From: Pontederia crassipes | Lineage: Eukaryota > Streptophyta > Magnoliopsida > Commelinales > Pontederiaceae | Assembly (NCBI GenBank): GCA_030549335.1 | Contig: CM060196.1 | Coordinates: forward strand, 9,749,501 to 9,813,500 | Reading direction: 5' to 3' | DNA length: 64,000 nucleotides | Part shown: piece after piece, positions 12,901-24,900 of the stretch | Numbering within the stretch: position 1 is the first letter of the stretch | Layout: each line of letters starts with the position of its first letter | Made by a program: the position numbers and the translations under genes | The notes under the pieces: generated by a model | Databases searched by the model: none | The model's input: the letters and a program-made list of their open reading frames with translations, nothing else | Told to the model about the DNA's origin: nothing

Positions 12901-15900
12901 TTGAACCTATCTGTTATCCAATAAAAACCCAAAATTCCTAAATAATAAACCAAAATCCCCTACATGATATCTTACAAAAGCTTTTTGACAAGCACTTGCA
13001 GCAATCGGTCGTGTGAACCAAAAGCCTATTAACAAATATGAACAAACTTCCACCAGTTCCCAAAAATATATGGAGGGAGGGAGGGAAGGGGAGGAGAGAG
13101 AGTTTACATGCTTCAAAATTCCTAATGCAGAAACTTAATCTGATGGCATCTCCTTGTCTAAGAAAGTTTTTCATAGACAGTGTGATGACTCCTTATTACA
13201 TGGAAGAAGTTAACTTTGGAGAGAAGGCACTAAACTCAAGTCAAGATGGGGCATCCATCCTCTATTACATGCAACAAATATATCCTGGTATTTGTTGAAA
13301 GAATTTGTACAATGTGTTGTGCTAAAAACTTTGTTTATATCACTAATTGCTTCCATTCAACTGATTTCGATGAATGGGAGAACTTTCTTGAACGCCTTGG
13401 CCCTAAGGCATCCCAAGAAGAGACCCGATATTGGGCTTCTTTTCGTGGACAAACACTGAGTCGTACAGGTGAGAATAGACCAGCTGTAGGCCTTTGGACA
13501 TGAATGCTTCTTTAGACTATTTGTTTAAGTTATCTAAAGATTTTCTAATTTTCTCTTTGGATTTTGATAAATTAGTTCGGGGGATGATGTACTATAAGAA
13601 GGCATTGAAGTTTCAGGCATGTCTGGACAGAGCCAGCGATCAAGGTTACAAATGTCTTAGTTTTGATGATACCAATGGGCCACCTTTCTTGCTTCTTTAT
13701 AGTATTTGCCAATTGCCACTTTTAACTACAAAGTTTTGAATTACTAAGCTGAAGGCTTTCTTTGCATGATTAATCATCAATCAGAAATTTCTAAAGGGCA
13801 TATTGGTGTTGAGCGAGAACAAAATAGGAGAACCAACCAGCACCCGTGGCAAGCACAGATAGATGCATTGGTTGATCTAAAATTCACATGTGTGGTTTCT
13901 TGTCAAAATTTTGGTGCACAAAAATCTTCAGGTGATCCACGTGCTGAAGACATAATCGATCTAATGATAAGGTACTTTTCATACAAGGCGCTGTTTTTTT
14001 ATTATCATTTTTTCCTCACTGATCAACATTTGGCATTCAAGATATCCATCATTGCGTGTTGCGTATATTGAAGAGAAAGAAGAGATCAAGGCTGATAAAC
14101 CTCACAAAGTTTACTCTTCAGTCTTGATTAAAGCTGATAATAAGTTTGATCAGGTAAGTATCATTTTACCATACTAAGCTAAATTTCAGTGTGTAACGCT
14201 TAAATGTGTGCATGACTTTCTTGCAAAAGATTCGATATAATTTTTTGAGATTGAGGACATTCCCTGAGATTCTCTAGAAAGGAGACAGTGATATATTGTT
14301 TTCATCAACGCATTGTATTCTGAATTACCCAATTCCATGGAGGAGATCATCAGATTGAGCATTCTAGTTTTTGGTATAGTAAGAGGAAGGTCAGAATCTG
14401 ATATTGGAATTCTTAAGAAACTAGTCATATCCTTCAACTGTGTTCTGAGTTATCTCTAAGATTAAAATATACATTAAAATAATGAATTTAAAAATAATAA
14501 TAGAGGGCAGTGCATTAGACATATAATACATGTCAATTGTCAAACATTATAGATTTAATAAATACTACATAGAAATATCTAAAAATGTACTTTTTCTGTT
14601 CAGGGCTAGGATTTGAGTAGTCGGATGTCTCCAAACATAGCTGTAAAGGTTTACCCTCTCCTGTCTTATAGGATTCAAACTTAGGGATTGTATGTTTGAT
14701 GTTTATTATGTCCTTGGTCTTATGTTTTAGAAAAGTATCGTAGTGATCGGCTATGCCTTTGTGCTTATGTTTTAGAAAAGTATTATGTCCTTTGTGTTTT
14801 GTTAATTTTGCATTGACTCAAATAAAATTATAATACTTAATGGTGGTTATGTAAAAATAAAGAATGAGATGAAATAATCGAATCATCATTTTTGTTTGCT
14901 TAATTGACATTACTTATAGGATTAGGACATATTTGAGAATGATACACTTTTCACTACATAAAGGAATTATCATCCTTTCTCCTCATTCCCATGTTTAACC
15001 AAACACCCAATGAAACAAGATACAAGGATAATAATTTCTTCTCCAAATACAATATTTTTTATTAACTAATGGAGTTATCAATTCTGAGGATAATAGTTCC
15101 TCTTCCATAGATAATACCTATCCAAACAAATTGTATATAGCGAGAGATATCATGAGGCTTTTTTTGGCATCTCACAAGTAGTCGACTTAACGTAGGATAA
15201 AAGATCATATCATATTATATCAGATCCCATTAATTCACTTGAGAATTCGTCATACATTGAAATAGATAATAATTCCAGAAATCTTTCTGCAGATTAAAGA
15301 GGATAGTTGTTGTGCATTTGTAACATAGACCTCACTTGTGAGACTGGCTGGTTCATGAGATGACAGTAAATTTCAGAAAGATAACCTCTTATCTCTCATG
15401 CTATTTTTTTTTCAAGAAAAGAAAGTGTTGAGAAAAATGTTCTCTTATTTTTTGACCAAACACTAGTGCCACCTATTTATAATCAAGGTAGGCAATACAA
15501 GAAGGGAGAATATTACTCCAGAAAATCAGAGATATTATCCCAAAATATCTGAGATACTATCCCAAGAAATTTGGGATACTAATCCTAACTAATATTACAA
15601 AGATATGCGAAGATATGGAAAGATATGAAGAGATATGCAAATCATATCTCAACACTCCCCCTTAAGCTGGAGCGTAAATATCATTTAGACTCAGCTTGAA
15701 ACATATATCCAGGAGCTTCTTCTTAGGAAGTGCTTTAGTAAAGATGTCAGCTAGTTGATCTTCAGTGGCCAAGTGTGGAGTGGATATCTTCTTAGTTGTA
15801 ATAGCATCACGAATGAAGTGACAGTCCACTTCTATGTGTTTAGTCCTCTCATGAAACACAAGATTGTTTGTAATAAATATTGCAGCCTTGTTATCACAAT

Positions 15901-18900
15901 ACATAGGTACTGGAGAAGTAACAGAAATTCCAAAATCACGTAGAAGAGTGATGATCCATAAGAGTTCACATGTAGTATGAGTCATTACCCTATATTCTGA
16001 CTCAGCGCTAGAGCGTGAGACCACATCTTGTTTCTTGCTGCGCCATGTTACAAGATTTCCACCAACATAAGTACAATAACCAGTGGTAAATCTTCTATCT
16101 TCATGAGCCCCGACATAATCTGCATTAGAATAACCCCACACTTTTAAATGTCCATGATTTTTTAAGTGAAGATCTTTCCCTGGAGAGGCTTTTAGATATC
16201 GTAAAACCTGACATACACCTGCCCAATGTACTTCATGTGGTTCTTGCATAAATTGGCTTAGGCGACCAACGACATAAGAAATATCAGGACAAGTTACAGT
16301 GAGATACAGAAGTTTACCAACCATAGCTCTATATCTGGTGACATCTTCTAGAATAGGACTGCTCAAATCAGTTAGAGGTAGTTGTGGATCCATAGGAATG
16401 GTGGCTATTTTACAGCCTATCATACCAGCTACCTTTAATAGGTCCAAGACATACTTTCTTTGAGAGAGAATGAATCCATCATCAAACTGATTTACTTCAA
16501 TGCCTAAGAAGTATTTTATTAGACCAAGATCTTTGGTCACAAACTGAGATTGCAAAAACTTCTTTGCTGCCAAAATACCGTCAGTGTCACTATCAGATAT
16601 TAAAATGTCATCTACATAGACTATGAGAATGACTGAACCTTTAGAAGTATGTAAAGAGAATGCTGAATGGTCTGAAGAGGATCGACTAAAGTCATATTCT
16701 TCAATAGCTCTGTTGAATTTTTCAAACCATGCTCTTGGACTTTGTTTGAGTCCATAAATTGCTTTCTTCAACTTGCAAACCTTTGAACATTCCCCCTGAG
16801 TAATATACCCAGGCGGCTGTTCCATGTAAACCTCTTCAGTAAGATCATCATATAAGAAAGCATTTTTAACATCAAGTTGGTGAACTTGCCACCCAGAGTT
16901 GACAGCAACAGAAAGTAAGATTCGAACAGAATTAAAACGAGCAACTGGAGAGAAAGTCTCAAAATAATCTACTCCATACATTTGGGTGTAACATTTGGCT
17001 ACTAAACGAGCCTTATAACGATCAACCGTTCCATCAGGGAGATACTTTAGGGTGAACACCCATCGACAACCAGCTACTCTTGCATCAGTTGGGAGATCTA
17101 CAAGCTCCTAAGTCTCTCTAGATTGCAGAGCGGACATCTCCTCATCCATAGCATTTTTCCAGTACAAATGGTGGAATGCCTCAGAATGATTGCGGGGAAT
17201 AAAAAGACTATCAAGAGAAGCTGAAAAAACTTTGACAGCAAGAGACAAATGATCAAAAGTCATAAAATTAGATAGAGGATATTTCACACAAGACCTAGTG
17301 CCCTTGCGATGTGCAATAAGAACATCTAGGTCATGAGTTACCCGAGGAGGATCTCCTTCCAACAAGTCAGGATTGTTTGGAGGATTACGTGATGGAATCG
17401 TGGAGAGTGGTTCATCATCAAGGTCCGGTGGAGGTTGTGGAGGTTGAGTATGTCGGCGGCTATAAACTCTCAAGGGTCGTGCAGGCCATGGAGGAGGAGA
17501 CTGTGGCTGTTGTGACGGTAGATCTTGTGATGGGTCAGGAATTGGAATTAGATGACTCTCATGGTTATCCGCAGGGTCCGAAAAAAAAGGTTTGTCTTCA
17601 AAAAAGATAACATCAGCACTAATATAGGACCTGCGAGAAGTAGGATCATAACACCTGTAACCTTTTTGAGTTCGCGAGTACCCTAAAAAGATGCACTTGA
17701 TTGCTCGAGGAGCTAACTTATCAGTGTGAAAGAGGTGAACAAAACATTAACATCCGAAAACACGAGGAGGGACAAGAAACAAAGACTTTCCTGGGAAAAG
17801 GAGATGGAATGAAATTTGTCCATTGAGAACCGACGATGAAACTCGATTAATGAGATAACCCGCGGTGAGAACGACATCTGGCCAATAGGTGGAGGGTACT
17901 TTCATATGGAAGAGGAGGGTGCGAGCAACATCCAGCAAGTGGCGAAGTTTTCGTTCAGCAACGCCATTTTGCTGAGATGTTTTTACACAAGAAGTTTGAC
18001 GAATTACACCAACAGATTTAAAAAAACGATGAAAGATCAGAATTTGCAAACTCAAGTCCATTGTCGCTGCGAAAGACTTTAATAGAGGTAGAGAACTGGG
18101 TTCTTATTTCTATAAAAAATTCTCGAATAATTCGAGGAGTTTCTGCCTTATTTTGCAACATATAAACCCAAGTGACTCTAGAAAAAATCATCTACTAAAA
18201 CCAAGAAATATTTGAAATGCCTATTGTTGGAAACTCGACAAGGACCCCACAAATCAGCATGCACTAGTGAAAATGGACTTTCTTCTCGTTTGTCAAGACG
18301 AGGTGGAAAAATAGTACGATGATGTTTTTCGAGTTGACAAGCCTCACACTCAAGAACTTCAGTACTTTAAATGTTAGGAAATTGTCGACGAAGAACAATC
18401 AAACTAGGATGACCTAGGCGGCGATGGAGTTGTAGGGAAATGCTGGTAGTGTAGGCTGTGGGATTTTTGGTAGATGGCTGGAGATAATAGAGTCCATCAC
18501 GTTCAAATCCTCCACCAATCTGTCTCATCGTTTGGAGATCCTGCAGATAAAAAGAGTCATAAAAAAGTGCTCGACAATTTAAGGACTTTGTTAGCTGGCT
18601 GATCGAAAGAAGGCTTAGAGCAAACTTTGGAGTATACATAACATTATCAAGGGAGAGGTCACAATTAACAGAAACTGTGCCAAGGCCAGTGACCGGAGAG
18701 AGAGAACCATCAGCAACTTTGACATTAAGTGGATTCGATAGAGATTTGAGGGATGAGAAGAAAGAGGCATCACCTGTTATGTGTGAGGAGGCACCCGAAT
18801 CGGCAATCCAGTCAGATTGAGAACTAGTAGAGAGAGTAAGAGTACCTGAATGATGCATTACAGCAGCCCCAGTTGACGAAGATGTAGATTCAGTAATAGA

Positions 18901-21900
18901 CAGAGAACGAAGGCGATCATATTCTTCTTTTGATATTAGAATATCCGACTCATTAGTAGTGGCAGCATGAACCTTTGGGTGATCAGCAGGATATCCAAAC
19001 TTTTCCTAGCAATGGTCAGAGGGATGACTGGATCGATGACAGTGGTTACAAAAGAATTTACCACGTCCTCCAAAGTCGTTTCTACGTCCACGTCCACGGC
19101 CTTTGCCTTTGTCAGGGAAAAATCTTCTTCCTCTTCCACGTGTAGCAAGTGCAGATGCATCCGTATAAGGTGAGAAATCATCGATACGGGAGAGTCGAGC
19201 ATAGACTTCTTCAGGGGTTGGAATAGTTTCCTGTGTCATCAACTGATCCTTGACCGATTTATATTCAGGACCCAGACCAAAGAGAAACTGGACGGATCTA
19301 ATTTGATCACGTTGTTCATTCCAGAGGTTAGTTAATGTCCTAAAATATCTTGATATCTGTAGAGAGAGGCTGATAGATATCTTGCTCATTCCAGAGGTTA
19401 GTTAATGCCCTAAAATAATTTGCTAACGGCTGATCATTTTTCTTGCATGATTGGATTTCTTCAAGAACCTTGTAAAGGCAAGATATATTGCTTTTATGAG
19501 AGTGAAGTTTTTGGAGTATCTCCCACATAGTCTTGGCTAACCTATAAATCATGACCTGTTTGGCAACAGATTCGGTCATGCTATTGAGCATGGCAGAGGC
19601 GACCCAATTATTGTCAGCATCCCAATCTTCTGTACGTTCTTCAGATTTGGTGAGGATATGCTTTTTCCTGTGGGACCCTACGTAGCGCTCAAATGCCGTG
19701 AACCAGAGGAGATAATTGGTACCATCAAGTTTGATATTGATACCGAGTGGAGTGCTGAGGATGGATTTAACACCAGAATTGCTAGATAAAGCTTTCTAAT
19801 CGGCCATGGTTGAGCACGACGGGTTCCATGGAGAAAAAAAACAAGCGCCGATCTTGAGAACTATGGATCTAGGTCGGACATCCATTTAGATTGAGGAGGG
19901 AAGGGAGAGGAATAAGGATCAGATCGTTACTGCTCTGATACCATGTTGAGAAAAATGTTTTCTCTTATTTTTTGACCAAACACTAGTGCCACCTATTTAT
20001 AATCAAGGTAGGCAATACAAGAAGGGAGAATATTACTCCAGAAAATCAGGGATATTATCCCAAAATATCTAAGATACTATCCCAAGAAATCTGGGATACT
20101 AATCCTAACTAATATTACAAAGATATGCGAAGATATGGAAAGATATGAAGAGATATGCAAATCATATCTCAACAGAAAGGTTACTGGGTAGTCATCCAAA
20201 TTTATATTATGATTAGAAAGTCAATGATGTACAAGTGTGTCCTGCGAGGAGAACAACAGAAAAGTTAGAAGTTGTGTTTGTTGACTACATTACAACCTGA
20301 ACCCCCATTCTCGAATAAAAAAGGGAGATATGATGTGCAATGTTTGCAACATAGCATCTCTCACCTCAAAATATAACTTGATTATGTAGGAGCCAGATGA
20401 TCCAAGTGACCGTGAAAAAGGTGATTGGTGCTCGCCTGGTTTGGCCACCCCAACCACCAAGAGCTTTGAGGGACTACCAAAAGGCCTGATTGTTGGGATG
20501 GTGGCATCAGGGATGTGATTTGGTCTCAAAGCCTCTTGATCCACAGAGCACCCGAAGGACAAGCGGATGACGTCCTCATCCACCTTGATGCATAGAGTGA
20601 GATGATATTGCTTGGTTGATAATCAACAAAGGGATTGAGGATTGTGTAGACCCAAAGTGGGTTCACACGTGGACTACCATTGATCTATATGTCAATGGTA
20701 GTCTTAAATTCATTATAAATTCACTTTAAAAGGTGTTGATCAAGGACTACCATTAATTTATAAATCGATGGTAGATCTACATATCTTGGGCCCACACATT
20801 CCTTAAATCCATCAGCAAATAAAAACTCAGAAATATAACCCTTTATCTCTAGTAATATGAGAGTAGGATTCTAGACTCTTAATTATGAGCCAATTTGTAT
20901 CGGTTGAGGGAAATGATATACAGTAGAACATACAAAGGTATTTAAATCATCAAAATTATTTTTTGCTTTCAGTCAATTGATGGTGTTGAGTTGGTTCTGT
21001 TTCATTTTTTGTTGCCTTGTTTATTAGAACTACTAGAAAATATGGAAAATTTCACATTATTTTAGTCTCACATATCTATTTCTTAAAACAGCTGAATTAA
21101 AGCTTCTTTTAGGTGGGCGGGCTGTTAGAATTGAGATTGAATCCAAACGTTGATGTTTATGATCACCAGATAATATCATTTGGTTGATGATATAAAGAAA
21201 ACGATGTCTCATAAAAGAATGTTGATGATTCAGGAAGTGGCTAATTTCTCGAATGTATTTTAAGAGGAAAGTTATAAGTTATGAGGAGTGCTTTGCAAGA
21301 TTCTATCAGCTTCATTTCTTTACCCTCAAAATAGCTAATCAAGAGCTCCCTTTCCGGGATCACATTGGAAACTTGCATCCATGCATAAATGCATATGATT
21401 TTCCAGATGATATTGTTTGGTTGATAATAATAAGCAAATATGACTCATATTACTTATGCAAGAACAGTGAATCATGAAATGTTTAATTTCTTGAATATAG
21501 CTGAGGAGGAAAATAAAAGTTTATCAGCGTGGTTGTTTCATTTTGATTTCTTCCCATTTCTGATCTTAGTCATGTTCATTCTTCAACATCATAGGAGATA
21601 TACCGTATCAAGCTTCCAGGTCCACCAATTATTGGTGAAGGGAAGCCTGAGAATCAAAACCATGCAATCATTTTCACTCGTGGTGAGGCACTCCAGACCA
21701 TTGATATGAACCAAGTGAGTGCTCTCGATTGATATTTTTGTTTCCTTTAGCGGTGCAATTATTTTAACATTCTGTTTATTCAGGACAATTATCTTGAAGA
21801 AGCTTATAAGATGAGAAATGTTCTTCAAGAGTTCCTTGAGCATCATGGAGGACATCCTCCAACCATACTCGGATTGAGGGAACACATATTCACGGGAAGG

Positions 21901-24900
21901 TTGATAATGGTCTGAAGTTTAATGTTTACAGATTTCGAACAATAGTGGAATGTTATGGTTCATGTGTACCATTTCTTAAACTAAACATATGTAATGTTAA
22001 AAAATGCATAACTGTTTTTTTCTTAATGATCACAGTGTCTCATCTCTTGCTGGATTTATGTCCTATCAAGAGACTAGCTTTGTCACAATTGGACAGAGGT
22101 TTCTTGCAAATCCTCTCAGGTAAGGGCTTGAGCACAACTTTAATGGCTTAAGAAATAATAATTTCAAAGTACTTTTTTTCCACATCCAGGGTAAGATTTC
22201 ATTATGGCCATCCAGATTTATTTGACAGAGTGTTTCATCTGACAAGAGGTGGAGTTAGCAAAGCATCGAAAACTATCAATTTGAGTGAAGATGTCTTTGC
22301 TGGTAGACAATTCTTTTAGTCTACATTTGATTATGTATTTTTGTCAAAGTGATTCAATCTGGACCACTTTCAGGATATAACTCCACATTACGCAGAGGAT
22401 ACATTACTTATAAAGAATATATACAAATCGGAAAAGGACGTGATGTTGGTCTGAATCAGATATCAAAGTTCGAGGCCAAAGTGGCCAATGGAAACAGCGA
22501 ACAATCTCTCAGTCGTGATATATACCGCCTAGGACAGCGATTTGACTTTTTCAGGATGCTCTCTTGTTATTTCACAACAGTTGGTTTTTACTTCAATAGC
22601 CTAGTATGTTTTCTCCATGAACTTGCTGAGTCTTCTGCTTGTTTGTGCCTATATGTATGGTGGTGTATTTCTTCTATTAGGCTCAGATATTATAAATATC
22701 AACTGATTCCATGCAAAATTTGTTTCAGTATGTTACTTTTGCAGGCGACCCATCTCTGTGATCAAGCTTAATAATTAGAGATTTGTCCTTCTACAAAAAA
22801 AATAAATTAGAGACTTGTATACTTGATGCTGTTAACAACCAACATATTGATGTTTCACTAAGCCACGAGTGTTAAAAGCAGTAATATAGAAGCACACTAG
22901 CGTGCAACCACAGACTATGGTCTCACAGTGCAATTACATACCCTGGGCCTTTGGATGTAGAGCAACATTTTGATCTGTCCAAAACACAGGTAATCTACAC
23001 TATTAGATTAGAATGATGCTAATCCAAAGGTCAAGAGTATGTGATTGCATGGTGTGACCACAGTTTGTGGTTGCACGCCAATTTAACTCAACTTACATTT
23101 ATTTTTTTTGAAGTGAGTAAACTTATGCTTTTTGAAATCTCATCTTTTACATACCATGTTGATGTAGAGCAAGATTAATATTATGAATTCTTTGGACATG
23201 AGTTATTAGTCTCCAGTTATGGGCATGAGCCAATAGTTTAATTAGGAGCACATTAGGGGATTTTCTTTATATTATATTTCCTTTTATTTGGATTTTATTA
23301 TTTGGCAAGTAGTGTATAGAACCAGTATAAATACTCTTGTATGGTTACTTTGAAAGACAGTTTTGAATGACAACATTATGTTCTGATTATTTTTGAAGTA
23401 GCTAACTTAATTTAGGGTTTAGGAGTAGATTAACTTAGTTGGTCTCCATCATATGGAGTTCTTCATATGGCGTTCTTTAGCTGTTATGCGAGCCTTTATT
23501 TTTGGACATATATTGTTGGTTTGCAAGATTCATTACAATTTGAAAGTTGCAGTTTAGCTCTTCCTTTGTATGTTAAAGATGGTTCACTTGCATGTTCAAC
23601 TGTCTAGAATGCTTATGCTAATTAATCTAACATATGTGATCACCCAACCTATTGTCATTTGCAGATATCAATACTTGGGGTTTATGTCTTCCTCTATGGG
23701 CAACTCTACTTGGTTCTTAGTGGGTTGGAGAAAGCACTTCTTACAAAGGCAAAAGTAAAAAATGTTAAATCATTAGAAACAGCACTTGCATCACAGTCTT
23801 TCCTCCAACTGGGACTTCTTACTGGGTTACCAATGGTGATGGAGCTTTGTTTGGAGAAGGGACTCCGGGTGGCCCTGAGTGACTTTATTCTTATGCAGTT
23901 GCAGCTGGCTTCCGTATTTTTCACATTCTCTCTTGGAACAAAGGCACACTATTTTGGAAGGACAATCCTTCATGGTGGTGCTAAATATAGACCCACAGGG
24001 CGGAAGTTTGTCGTCTTTCATGCAAGTTTTACAGAAAATTATCAGTTGTATTCACGAAGCCATTTTGTCAAAGGGTTTGAATTGCTTTTCCTGTTGGTTA
24101 TCTATAACCTGTTTAGAAAATCGTATGAGAGCACAGTTGCTTATCTAATGGTCACATACTCTACATGGTTTATGACTTTAACTTGGCTATTTACTCCTTT
24201 CCTTTTTAATCCTTCTGGATTTGTTTGGCAAAAGATTGTTGAAGACTGGAGCGAATGGAATAAATGGATGAAAAGTCAGGGTATAGGCATACAGACAGAT
24301 AAGAGCTGGGAATCCTGGTGGAATAATGAGTATAATCATCTCAGACATTCAGCACTAACTTCAAAGATCTTTGAAATAGTTCTCTCTCTCCGATTTTTCA
24401 TTTATCAATATGGACTTGTTTATCACCTCGACATATCACACGACAACAAAAATATTTTGGTATATGTCCTTTCTTGGATCGTCATAATTGTCATCTTTTT
24501 GTTTGTTAAGGTAAGCAATCACATAATCACGCTCAAATTCAGCTGGTTCTAGGCGTCAGTAATTACTTGTGCTATCTCCATCTCGTGGATTTATTTTCCC
24601 TTGTTGGTAACTGAAACTTCATCTCTATTTTTCAGGTGGTTAACGAAGGACGTCGAAAGCTGAGTACAGAACATCATCTTCTGTTTAGAGTTTTCAAGAT
24701 GCTGTTATTCTTGGCTGTCATAGCGTGCATAATTACTCTATCAAGTTTATGCAAACTGTCTCTGATGGATCTCATAATTTGCTGCCTTGCATTTGTTCCA
24801 ACTGGTTGGGGAATATTGTCGGTGAGTATGCATACGGCATTTATAACTGTCTTACTGCAGGTGCTAAAGCTAATTACCTCTCTTTATTCATTCAGATAGC

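Larger units (their letters stand above)
15426..20174 (-). mobile_element. Ty1-copia LTR retrotransposon (family A, copy 2), structurally complete, in a callose synthase intron
   Basis: LTRs are 15426-15654 and 19944-20174, flanked by a perfect 5-bp target-site duplication GAAAG (15421-15425 and 20175-20179). The primer-binding site complementary to initiator-Met tRNA (minus strand TGGTATCAGAGC, 19932-19943) directly abuts the 5' LTR. A polypurine tract (minus strand AAGGGGGAG) abuts the 3' LTR at 15655-15664. The order on the minus strand is gag, protease, integrase, RT, RNase H, as in copia. The two LTRs differ by only about three substitutions and a 2-nt indel, so insertion was fairly recent. 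Coding regions carry several stops and frameshifts. Antisense to the host gene. Confidence 0.93.

Noticed and set aside
20290-20583. 97-codon minus-strand ORF as a gene
   Set aside because: It lies within the intron next to the copia element, with no recognisable domain or codon signature.
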